A stretch of 38,485 nt of DNA from Chara braunii. Taxonomy: Eukaryota; Streptophyta; Charophyceae; Charales; Characeae. Below the pieces are notes generated by a model, which saw nothing but the letters and a program-made list of their open reading frames with translations, was not told the DNA's origin and did no database searches. This document shows, one piece after another, positions 10,988 through 20,616 of the stretch (positions within the stretch are counted from its first letter, which is position 1; each line of letters opens with the position of its first letter). The DNA is taken from contig BFEA01000122.1 of NCBI GenBank assembly GCA_003427395.1, forward strand, positions 2,630,634 to 2,669,118, given 5' to 3'. Both the position numbers and the translations under genes were made by a program.

Positions 10988-11116
10988 TAATTACTTCAGC
11001 TAAAATAGGGAAGGATTAACCTCCAACAATCGTAACCGCCAACCTTTCAAACCAATCAGACATCACGGTAATGAGGAATCAGAGCCGGCAATCCCCCTCA
11101 AACCCTTACTCACTAT

Positions 11117-12064
11117 CTAACCCACCCCTACGCGCCGGATGGCAAGAGACCAGATGTGCATAAACGGACCCCCATCAAAGGGAGGGAAAAGTCGAGGGGC
11201 CGAACCCACGGCCCACGCCTGTGTAAAGGGACGTACCACTGTCAATAGTAGCATAACCGCCGTCGTTGTCGTCTTCGCCCCCGTCAGTGGAATTATACCG
11301 GCCGTGGTGATTGATGTCCCCGTCTTCATCAGGGGTGATATCACCATCGTCGTATCGTGTGTCGTTGTTGTTGTTGTTGTGGTTATTATTGTTGTTGTTG
11401 ATATTGCTGTTGTTGTTGTCGCCGCTGCTTCCCTCACCCCAACCGGTAACATTACTGATGTGGAGAGTGGTGTAGTGGATGTAGTTGTTGGTATTGTTAT
11501 TGCCTCGGATGCAAGCCGATCCTCCAACAGAAAGCGCAGATCGCGACCATCAGTAAAGAGAGCCATACAAGTAGCCATTATGCTATCTGCCTGCCGCCAA
11601 TCGATGTAGGCCTCAAGCTGGGGATCCGGCCCCTCCTCCAGCTCCCATATAACATCCAGGATGTCCACGGTCGTGTCGTTCAACCAAGTCACCAATGAGA
11701 TTGGCCCCCCGTCGATCCCTAGCTCTTCATAAAACTGCAAAGACAGCTCCCCCACGAGCTCCTGTAGCCGCCTGCATCCTTTCTCCAAGATGATCAGCCA
11801 TTCATCCGCTCCGCGTTGCAACTCCCCTTCCTTGTCACGTTGTAGTAGCCCCGCTGAATCCATCGCCCCGCTAAAGAAAGTAGTGAACAGTTCAGCCGGC
11901 ACATCCCCTATACACGCGTCGTCGTCTGTCCGACCAGCCACGTCACCCACGACGCTCACTGCCATGTGTCGGGCGCGAGTATAGGCCCTGCACCCCAAGG
12001 GAGAATGCCTTCCCAGGTGCCAGGTTGAGCCAGGTGCAACCAGACCTCGCTGGTTGGCTGGCAC
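11117..12064 (-). CDS. P2: uncharacterised protein with Thr-rich tail, carried by a non-autonomous retroelement
   Basis: This is an uninterrupted frame of up to 315 codons; an internal Met at 11963-11965 (MAVSVVGDVAG) is an equally plausible start. The middle part (GADEWLIILEKGCRRLQELV; WLNDTTVDILDVIWELEEGP; LEAYIDWRQADSIMATCMAL) aligns with P1 and looks like an acidic helical domain. A Thr/Ser-rich segment follows, encoded by imperfect NAC triplets (about 11245-11490). No enzyme motif, signal peptide or transmembrane segment is visible. About 50 bp beyond the stop there is a GGTTAATCCTTCCC hairpin-D start, as in P1. It could instead be a host gene fragment captured by the element. Function unknown. 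Confidence 0.45.
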   Translation of the reverse strand: MPANQRGLVAPGSTWHLGRHSPLGCRAYTRARHMAVSVVGDVAGRTDDDACIGDVPAELFTTFFSGAMDSAGLLQRDKEGELQRGADEWLIILEKGCRRLQELVGELSLQFYEELGIDGGPISLVTWLNDTTVDILDVIWELEEGPDPQLEAYIDWRQADSIMATCMALFTDGRDLRFLLEDRLASEAITIPTTTSTTPLSTSVMLPVGVREAAATTTTAISTTTIITTTTTTTTHDTTMVISPLMKTGTSITTAGIIPLTGAKTTTTAVMLLLTVVRPFTQAWAVGSAPRLFPPFDGGPFMHIWSLAIRRVGVG

Positions 12065-12110
12065 AGGCTGCTAGTGCTAGCGCGAGGCATCAGTGATCTT
12101 CATTGACTTG

Positions 12111-12332
12111 TTAAGACGGCAGTTTACATGAGCCTAAGTTGGTCGCAATCAGCCACTCCTCTGCTCCAAGTTGTAGCTCCTCCATGGTAGCCATGGCTCG
12201 CTCAAAGAACTGCACCGCTATTGTGGCACTGCACAGAACGTCCGTGCATGTTTCCACATGCACAGAAATCCAAGAGGCCATATTGCAGTCCATCCGGCAA
12301 TTTTCGTTGGGCCCACCACCTTCCTCGCCCAT
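12111..12332 (-). pseudogene. Partial duplicate of the P2 N-terminal region
   Basis: The minus strand encodes about 70 residues including QFFERAMATMEELQLGAEEW. This resembles the P2 segment LFTTFFSGAMDSAGLL...RGADEWLI and sits in the same order and orientation upstream of it. It may be a duplicated 5' exon or module of the P element, or a second, truncated copy. There is no downstream GCRRLQ block before P2 begins. Confidence 0.35.
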
Positions 12333-12450
12333 CGCGCTTCCAACCCTCCCCCGAGCCCCGAGGAATGCGTAGTGTTAACGACCACAGCCCGCGGCGGACG
12401 TATGGGCCAAGTAGTGGTGGCTTAAAGATGGTTGGAAAGGTATTGGTGGC

Positions 12451-12636
12451 TTAAACTGCCAGTACATGGCCCCAGCCTTCCAGAAAGAAACTCGTCGCCA
12501 ACAGTTTGAGAGTCCCGAACATCATAAGCTGGGGTTACCGCTGATAAATTGAATCGGCGGCCTCCGAATTGTTTTGCGCCTCCGGAACTCGAGGTGTCAG
12601 GCCCGCGGCTCAGGTGGCCCTGTACTGGTGGTTTAA
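12451..12636. mobile_element. TTAA-flanked MITE, copy 2
   Basis: Left end TTAAACTGCCAGTACATGG at 12451 and right end CCTGTACTGGTGGTTTAA ending at 12636 form inverted repeats matching the copy at 370-578. Its right TTAA is shared with the next element. Shorter related ends near 12403-12454 (TTAA at 12375, 12422 and 12451) suggest one or two further degenerate copies immediately to the left. Confidence 0.65.
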
Positions 12637-12792
12637 ACCGCCAGCACCTCTCCCAGCCATTGGCCGTGGGGCCTGTGTGCCAAGGATTCGGGATGTATCT
12701 GGCCGGGGCGTGATGCCAGCCCCGGCCTGCAGCCACAAGTGGTTAACAGGGACCCCCACTTTTTTTGGCTGGGAAAGGTACTGGATGTTTAA
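12633..12792. mobile_element. TTAA-flanked MITE, copy 3
   Basis: Left end TTAAACCGCCAGCACCTCTC and right end, read inverted, TTAAACATCCAGTACCTTTC. Both continue into CCCAGC. It abuts copy 2 across one TTAA (12633-12636). No ORF. Confidence 0.65.
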
Positions 12793-12860
12793 GTGCTGGG
12801 GCTGTCTTTTTTTTTTATTATTATTATTTTTTTTTTTAAGAACTGTCTCACTTTTTTTCG

Positions 12861-13307
12861 NNNNNNNNNNNNNNNNNNNNNNNNNNNNNNNNNNNNNNNN
12901 NNNNNNNNNNNNNNNNNNNNNNNNNNNNNNNNNNNNNNNNNNNNNNNNNNNNNNNNNNNNNNNNNNNNNNNNNNNNNNNNNNNNNNNNNNNNNNNNNNNN
13001 NNNNNNNNNNNNNNNNNNNNNNNNNNNNNNNNNNNNNNNNNNNNNNNNNNNNNNNNNNNNNNNNNNNNNNNNNNNNNNNNNNNNNNNNNNNNNNNNNNNN
13101 NNNNNNNNNNNNNNNNNNNNNNNNNNNNNNNNNNNNNNNNNNNNNNNNNNNNNNNNNNNNNNNNNNNNNNNNNNNNNNNNNNNNNNNNNNNNNNNNNNNN
13201 NNNNNNNNNNNNNNNNNNNNNNNNNNNNNNNNNNNNNNNNNNNNNNNNNNNNNNNNNNNNNNNNNNNNNNNNNNNNNNNNNNNNNNNNNNNNNNNNNNNN
13301 NNNNNNN
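12861..13307. other. Assembly gap (447 N)
   Basis: A run of N preceded by a T-rich low-complexity sequence (12808-12859). Any reading frame through it is meaningless. Confidence 1.
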
Positions 13308-13433
13308 ATTTGAGTCTTGTTAAAGATGGTCCAAATGAGCAGTCAGTCCCGGAGCAATCAGGCAATCAATGCTGCTCAGATAACATCCAGTTGATGGAGA
13401 TTCGTGCAGTGTACCTGGAAACGTAGTAAAAAA

Positions 13434-13490
13434 GGACGCTGGACCCGCTTTCCAGCAGGTGAAGCTCCCATCTGATAGACTGGAGTCTGC
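13434..13490 (+). repeat. LINE-type tail, hairpins A and B
   Basis: GGACGCTGGACCCGCTTTCC followed by AGCAGGTG and AGCTCCC...GACTGGAG. No poly-A follows. About 80 bp upstream a CAATCAATGCTGCTCA segment matches the 3' flank of hairpin D in other copies, so this is a longer tail fragment emerging from the gap. Confidence 0.7.
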
Positions 13491-13637
13491 AAGGGAACCT
13501 ATATACTACATGGGGCTTCACTTACCACCCCGGGTGGTGTTGGCCCTCAAATGAGCAGTTTTTTCTCAAAAAAACAAAATACAAGGTCCATGTGGTAGAG
13601 CTGTGAAAAGGTGGGCATAATGTAATATGTAATAATG

Positions 13638-13690
13638 GGATGCTGGGCCCCGTTTCCAGCAGGTGCAGCTCCCCACCAACAGATGGAGCC

Positions 13691-13745
<55 letters not shown>
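13638..13745 (+). repeat. LINE-type tail ending in a (CA)n microsatellite
   Basis: Hairpins A and B (13638-13690) run directly into about 26 CA repeats (13693-13745) instead of poly-A, then an A-rich stretch to 13766. The interval 13767-14170 has no recognisable gene. Confidence 0.75.
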
Positions 13746-13747
<2 letters not shown>

Positions 13748-14170
13748 AAAAAAAGAAAAAAAAAAGCATCAGCCTCCTCGGTTCATGTACACTCTGCAAG
13801 ACCATGAATCACCTAAAAATAAACAAAAGGAACAAAGGCGGACACGGCAGGTTTTGAGTTCGCAAAGGCAAAAGAAACACACGCCAACAAAAAAAGACAG
13901 GCTCCGACTTCGAAACAGCAATTTGGGTCGAAAAGTATCTGTTGGGCATTTTATTTCTTTTTCCTTTCCCCATCTGACACCACGGCCGAGCCCTGTAAAT
14001 ATGACACCGGGCCTGACACCACGGTCGTTGATACTTTCATTGCTATTTCGAACTTGCCGCCTGGTTTCTTTGCCGGCGCGTTCTTTTTTGCTTATTCGAT
14101 ACTCAAAAGTGACATGAACGTACTTACCTCTAAAACAATATATGATTTAAAAAAAGGCGAAGAATCGCTG

Positions 14171-14256
14171 ACCTTCGCCTTCAGGCAGCTGCAAGCGTTA
14201 TACCTATCAAGGGACCTTCGCCTTCAGGCAGCTTCAAGCGTTACACCGATCAAGGG
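14171..14256 (+). repeat. 43-bp tandem repeat, two units
   Basis: ACCTTCGCCTTCAGGCAGCT starts at 14171 and again at 14214, with few differences between units. The second unit runs into a LINE-type hairpin A (GGGACGCTGGGCCCC at 14254). Confidence 0.75.
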
Positions 14257-14453
14257 ACGCTGGGCCCCGGTTCGCAGCACGTGAAGCTCCCAATTAAACC
14301 ACCAGTACTTGGCCAAGCTATCGGCCGCGGAAAAAAAATAGAGTAGAAACGTTTCTAGTTAGATGAATTTGGGCGCTCCTGTAGTGGCCCGTACGTTTCC
14401 TAAAATTGCGTAGCGTTAACGCTACGCGACTGTAGGAAGTACTGGTGGTTTAA
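14255..14453 (+). mobile_element. LINE-type tail interrupted by TTAA MITE copy 4 (14294-14453)
   Basis: The tail starts at 14255 with hairpin A and reaches GAAGCTCCCAA; a 160-bp MITE then begins at TTAA 14294. The MITE has ends TTAAACCACCAGTACTTGG and AAGTACTGGTGGTTTAA and a perfect central palindrome, GCGTAGCGTTAACGCTACGC (14408-14427). After its right TTAA (14450-14453) the sequence resumes with TGCAATGAGCC. This fits the far arm of hairpin B, so the MITE apparently landed in the hairpin B loop. Confidence 0.65.
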
Positions 14454-15522
14454 TGCAATGAGCCATCATGTTGTGTGCATCTCTATTAGGAAAGGGCTCT
14501 CACGGAGTCTCACCCCTCCCCTGATGACGAACTTTGGGGGAGGAAAAAGAGAAAAAGGAAAAAAGGGCATAAACAGAAAAATCTAAAAGGCTATCGACCC
14601 TTTCTCTAAGGAGTGATGGTAGGTAGTAGGTACAGCAGCAATTGCCCGCTGTCGTCCTCCGAAGTGGCCAATGAGAGCGCTTCTTGCAGAATCTACAGTT
14701 TATGAATACTCAGTACATGAACACTAAATAGTACAAATAGTAAATAAGATCATATCCCTTAATGCGCATCAGCCACGGGGGACGGTTTGTGGATTGACGT
14801 GCGCCAATCGTGTGTGGAGATTTCATCGAAGGCCTTCTGATGTGGGCGACAGATGGCTGACAGTTCTTGTGAAGAACTGCATGAATGCCTCAGCATGCGG
14901 GTCATTGGATTGTGTTGGCTTGCCTTTATTGCCTCTTTTTTTCTGTGGCATCAGAGGGGGACCACTTCTTCTTCTTCTTCTTCTTTTTTTTTTTTTTTTT
15001 TTTTTTTGTGGAAGCATCAGAAGGGGTCCACGTTCCTCATGGCTGCTGAAGTACATTATTGTGTGATGCCTTTGTTCGTCATGCCGTTGACAGTTGGTCA
15101 TAGTGCCTTGACTTTTTTATGGGCATCACTGCACAACTGACCAAGTGTGCAATATGAGAATGCATCTTCAGCTAAAACATTGAAAGAAACACCCCCATAA
15201 TTCTTTTCTTTTGTGCATTTGGCGAGTGGTGCTGCAAGACCTATTTGCGCCTCGCCGCACCACTCAGCGAAATTTAATGTGAAAAAGAGAAAAGCTAAGG
15301 TGGGTGTCTCTTTCCGTCTTCTAGCCAAAGATACAGGGCATGGGCACACCACTCCTGGAATGTGAAAACAACAACACCTATGGTGGATTTTATCTTTCTA
15401 TGCTTTTGGGGAAGATAAATGCTCCATTTTGGACGTTCCGGGATGGTGTGGTGAGGCCCATATTCAGCATTCTGCACAGTTGAGCGTGACTTCGATTGAT
15501 CAGATTTGCTGGTGGGCACATA
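14454..15522. other. Interval without a recognised gene
   Basis: Contains a (TTC)n/poly-T stretch (about 14968-15007). Two minus-strand frames (15098-15352 and 15295-15561) match nothing I recognise. The second frame crosses the LINE A target site. No splice or start evidence supports a gene. Confidence 0.4.
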
Positions 15523-15537
15523 TCTTTTGATACATAC
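15523..15537. repeat. Target-site duplication of LINE A (3' side)
   Basis: TCTTTTGATACATAC here is identical over all 15 bases to 24794-24808. This side borders the A-rich 3' end of the minus-strand LINE (GAAAAAAAATAAAATAAATA on the minus strand). Confidence 0.9.
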
Positions 15538-15583
15538 TTTATTTATTTTATTTTTTTTCAAGAAAAAAAAACCCTTTCAGTGT

Positions 15584-15745
15584 TAGTGATGCTGATAAGA
15601 GCAGGCACCACTACCACCTGAGGGGTTGCTCTGTTCCATTGGTGGGGAGCTGCACCTGCTGGAAACCGGGTCCAGCGTCCCTTAACATATTTTAATACTT
15701 AGTAGACCAAGTACCGCTTTTGCTGGGAACCGGGCCCTGCGTCCC
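15584..15745 (-). repeat. LINE A 3' tail with hairpins A', A, B, C
   Basis: On the minus strand: A' near 15745-15722 (GGGACGCAGGGCCCGGTTCC), then A and B (15682-15628), then hairpin C with arms 15605-15613 and 15584-15592 (nine pairs, one G-T) closing the loop CTGCTCTTATCA. A poly-T run and the A-rich end follow. Confidence 0.85.
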
Positions 15746-15801
15746 TTGTGTTTCTACGACCTTGGGCGTCCGGGTAGAATGAGATTGGCTTATATGCCTC
15801 T

Positions 15802-18800
15802 TCACCCTGAAGGGGCGCCAGATATGCGTGACCTCCTAGCATTTGCATCCTTCTTGACTGAGCGAGGGTTATACCCAACATCCTGCCCATCAGTGAGAAT
15901 ATTGTAATGAAATCTGGTAGGCGTATACCATGATTTGGGAACCAAGGACAGACTTGCAGGAGGAAAAGGATCCGAAAATTCAGATAAGGGTCTCATTGGG
16001 ATGTTGGGGTTAATGTTACTCCAGTCTTTAAAGAATAATCGGTAATTCCTTGGAAGCACATCCTGAGCATTAACATTGTCTTGTATTCCTTCCCATTTCA
16101 CCGGCCCCAACTTTCCTCCTTGATCCCCTCCAAGCCAGTTCTGATTGAATGTTTGGATGTGATGTTTTATTTCCTTTTTCTGAATTTAAAAATTTGAGTT
16201 TCTCCTTTAGGGATTCCCATTTGTTAGTAATTTCTATTTGAATTTGATGTTTGATGGTTTCTGTAAATTCGGGACCATCAAGACGAGCGCCCTCCAACTC
16301 ATAGGTACACCTGTGAGTCCATAATGCCCAGATGACTGCTCTTCTTGCAATTATAAATAGGTTGGATGTGGAGTTATCTACTTGAATTGGGTTCCAGGTC
16401 TCGAGGAGAAGTGCTTTCCAGTTCCATGGCCAGGGGAGGGATGTTTCTACATGATTCCAAATCCTGTCCCACCAGCGACACAGCCATACCGAGCCTGGAC
16501 ATTGTAGAAAAATATGTTCAATCGTTTCCGGAATTAGTTTGGATGGGAATGCTGATTTGCAGAATTTACACCATGGTAGCGCTATTCCTCTTTGTTCAAG
16601 CAAAGTTCTATCAATAATCCAATCATTAGTAGGTAAGCATCGATGGGCGATTTGCCATTGTAGTGATGTTATTTTAGCTGGTCTAGCTTTAATAGTATGG
16701 AACCACTTAACTGTCCTCAACTCTTCTTTACTCACGTTTAGGTGTCTCATCCATCTGTCTTCTATTTTATCTTTTATATATTCCTTGGGATGCAACATCC
16801 TATAAGTGGCCTTGACTGATAGGGTATGCAGCATTTTGGTGTGAGAACGTCCTTTGACAGTCGGAGAGGACCAAGACCAGGAAACCGGATCTAAGGGTAG
16901 GTGGGAAATTGGCATGTCAGGTTTGTAGGCTAGCCATTTTTCTTGGATCGTTAGGACCCTGATCCTAAATAGATTATCCTTTTTGAACCACCCCGTTTGT
17001 TGCTGTGAACTTGTCCTGAGGTAACCATCCTCTCCCAGGGCGAATAAGGATAGCAAGATATCTCCTGAGGCTCGGACTTCCTCCACCTTTCCTACTAATC
17101 CTGGTTGATCAACTATGGACACCCAATCACTTGGTATTAGTGTGGGTCCTTTTCTCAGAATTTTGACCCATTCCGGGGGAACTATATCAATTATTTGTTT
17201 CAGGGCTTCTTTCTGATTGTGGCAATATCCTAGTCTTTCCCGAAGTATCAACAACTCAATCCAATCTCTTCTCTTTGTGTTCCAAATGTCTCTGATATGT
17301 GTGATTCCTTTTTTGATCCACCCTTTCCAGGGTGTATCAGAACAGTTCAGGGTATAGCCTTCTGAATCTCTGATGAGTGTGTTATTGAACAGCGGTTGTT
17401 GGCAAACTTCTTCCCATCTATCAGGTGTTGTCTTATCAGGGAGTGACAGTTTCCTCCATGTTTTCATCAGGTTAATCCAAAAAGGATCTTTAGCTAGATC
17501 TACCCTGGTGGCTTGGCGGTCTGAGAGTACCTGATTTTGGGGTACTGTTGAAATGCCTCTCGGGAGTGACCAGAATCTGTTTTCTAGCCACATGAGGGGG
17601 TCAACTAACTCGGAGGTGGGGGGGCTAGTCTTCTAATCTGTTCACAAGCCAGCATGCTCCAAGGGGTCTGGGGATTGAAAAGGAGGCGCTTGAGCCATTG
17701 TATGGACAAGGCCATCGCTTGGGTGTTGGGATCAATAGCACCTAGGCCTCCTTTTGATATAGGTTGGATAATGGTCAGCCATGCCACTCTACTAATGACA
17801 TTCTTACACTCATGATTCCGACGCCAAATGAAGTCTGCTAATTGTCTTTATAATACTTTTATTGAAACTTTATCCAGGGCCCATACTGCAAATTTATACC
17901 AAATTGAGGCCAACACCACATTGTTAATAGCTAGTGTTCTTCCAAGTAATGAGGTATGTTTGTCCTTCCATAGTTCTAATTTTGAATGTGCATGTTGTGT
18001 TATCGTGGCATTATTAGAAGCAGGTTTTCCCAGAGCTGAGAGAGAAATCCCTAGGACTCTAATTGGAATTTCGGGAGGGAGCCATTTGATCATTGGTCTC
18101 TCAGGTGGCCTACCACCTTGATAATGAATCCACCAACCTAAAGTTTTATTCCCCCAATTAACCCTCATATCCGAGAGTTTGCAAAATTCATCCATGATTT
18201 GTTGAATTGCCTTGGATGCATCAACCATTAATGAAAGATCATCGGCAAAGAGAGAGCAAACTGGAATGGCTTCCTCAGGTATGGAAGCAATTTGTATGCG
18301 CTTTATGTCCTTGTGTTGTCGGAGGTTAGCCGCCAGAGCTTCCATAATGACTACAAAACGAAAAGGGGTTATTGGATCCCCTTGCCTTACTGATCTCAAT
18401 AATGATATAGGGGGGGTCACGTTACCATTGACCATGACCCTTATAGTGACATTCTCATGTAGGATCTTAATCCATCTCCTAAAATTTGGTCCGAAATTAA
18501 ATTTTTGTATGTATTTATCCAGAAAAAAACAGTCCACATAATCATATGCTTTCTCAAAATCTATAAAAATGAAGGCAACATTATTTTTAGATTGATGCGA
18601 GAGTTTAATTAACTCATTAATTAATAAAATATTATCTTGAATATTCCTTCCTTGGATAAAACCTGTTTGGGATGGGTGAATTATATCCGCTATAATTTTA
18701 TTTAATCTAATCGTCAGGACTTTTGAGATGAGCTTATAGACGACAGTGAGAAGTGTGATAGGCCTGTAATTGCGAATATTATTTTTGTCACCCTTTTTAT

Positions 18801-20616
18801 ATAGAAGTGCTAATACTCCTTGCCCCACAATCTCCCCCATCTGGCCCGACGACCAGACATTATGGTAGAATTACATTAAATCCTGAGAGATGAAATCCCA
18901 TAGAATCTCTCAGAATTCCTTTGGTAATCCATCGATGCCTAGAGTCTTTTCTTCCTCCATAAGCATATGTGTCGTCCATACTTCTTCTTTTGTAAGAGGT
19001 TGTTCCATTTGTTCCATTTGTGATTGAGCAAGAGCTTTAGTCATTGGTTTCAAGAATTCATCAATGTCCTTATTCCGTTGGTCCTCTGGGGTATCACGTG
19101 TTTGAGATGTAAAGAGGTTTTGAAAAAATTATCTAGTAATCTTGGTGCACTTTGCAGTAGAAGTGGCTAGATGATCATTTGGATGGAGGGGGTGAGGCAA
19201 ACACTCAATAACTGTTCTTCCAATCCGGGCTCTAGCCATCATCCATTCCTCCTTCCGTAATTAGTTGTCTAAGTTTACCCCTAATCCTGACACCTTGCCA
19301 GCGGTATTCCATCTGAGAAAGGAGTTTATCTTCTAGTTCTTGAAGTTCTTGACCTATTTTAGCATTGTCTTCGTTGAATTCGTTGATATATTCTTGTTTC
19401 ATTTGAATATCTTTCTGCTGATAGTAGTTTGGAATATTCATTGCATTTACGTCCTAGAAAAACTAGGTCGTTGTTGAACCATGTAATGTCATCTTGGATG
19501 ACAGTTTTCTGTTGACGCCAGAAAATCCAGACATCTTTTAAATAGGTCCTAAATCCTTCTATCTTTAGGTGAGATGTATTTAACTTGTAGAAACCTCTAC
19601 CTCGATCAGGTTTTTTCCTAAAGGAAAGGATGACTACACACATGGCATGGTCTAGCCCAGCAATGGGGCTTCTGGGGAAGATCTCTGCAATTTGGAGAGA
19701 GCCTTCCAATTCTTCGGAGAGGAGTATTAGGTCAATGCGTGATTTAGAGGCCGACGTAGTTTGGCTTTTTCTAAAGCATGTGAAGGAGCGGAGAGTGGGG
19801 TTCAACCTTCTAAATGAATCAAACAGATTGAAGGATTGAGTCAGATTAGTAATCATTGCTTCATCGGCTTCCACATAAGTTGGGCATGGGTTCGGGTGGG
19901 GCGGCGTTAAAGTCACCCGCTATGATCACCGGTATTCCTACCGGAAGTTTATGAATGAGGGTTTCAAAAAACCATTGGCGGTTACCTATCTCGTTTGGCC
20001 CATAGACACAGAGGATAATGACAATCTCGAGTTCCAACATTGCGAGGATATAAACCCATCTCCCTTCTTCTTTATCGACCTCCCAGTATACTTATTCTAC
20101 TTTAGAATCTGGCGGGATCCATATTGCGACACCAGCACTTCCTCGGCGAGGTGCATGAACCCTGTAAGCTGTATGGGGCCATATCTGTTTATGACAATGA
20201 TTGTGCGAGGCAGTGTCCATGAGGTGAGTTTCTTGAATACAAATAACGCCAGACCATTGTTTTCCCCCTATTCCTTTGAGTTGGTCATAAATGGCTTGCT
20301 TCTTTTCAAACTTGGCTGACGCAAGTCCATTCACATTCAAGGATCTTAGATCCAAGTCTGCTTGTCTCTTCATTGATCTCCATGTTTTATCTTTATTATA
20401 TAATGCATCTATTACCTGAAACTTTTCCATCATAACAGTTCTAAAAAATTGGGCCGACAGATCAGCTGTTCTCCCTAAGATAGGGGAGTAGAGAACATAA
20501 CTGTCGTATTGGTTGAGAGTTCCTACCATTGTCCTAGATCCAACAACCCCCCAACGGTTAGAATGCGTTGACTTAGAAGACGGACCAGTATTGTTCCAAC
20601 GCCCGTCTCTGACCAA
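15802..20616 (-). pseudogene. LINE A ORF2: APE endonuclease, reverse transcriptase, zf-RVT
   Basis: The start at 20616 overlaps the ORF1 end by about 94 bp. The endonuclease shows RSLNVNGLASAKFEKK, IQETH (about 20222-20239), GDFNA (19903-19917), SRIDLILLSEEL and DHAMC. A linker with coiled-coil character (19441-19232) follows. The RT (18840-17848) has RPITLL, FIDFEKAYD, SVRQGDPITPF and catalytic FADD (18238-18249). The connection region and C-terminal domain (17593-16070) include HRCLPTNDWIIDRT and zinc ligands WCKFC (about 16558-16576) and EHIFLQC (about 16494-16520). Frameshifts lie near 20090, 19440, 17610 (a G-run slip) and 16110; stops lie near 18840 and 17848. No RNase H is seen. Inactive as it stands. 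Confidence 0.93.

Noticed and set aside
11117-12064. P2 as a known transposase or protease
   Set aside because: No catalytic motif or zinc finger could be found in the domain.
12569-13426. Long frames through 12861-13307
   Set aside because: They cross an assembly gap of 447 N and have no meaning.
13693-13745. (CA)n as a functional Z-DNA element
   Set aside because: A simple microsatellite grown from a LINE tail is sufficient explanation.
15098-15561. Host gene exons disrupted by LINE A
   Set aside because: Two short minus-strand frames exist, but the frames on either side of the target site do not join in phase and no family or splice signals are recognised.
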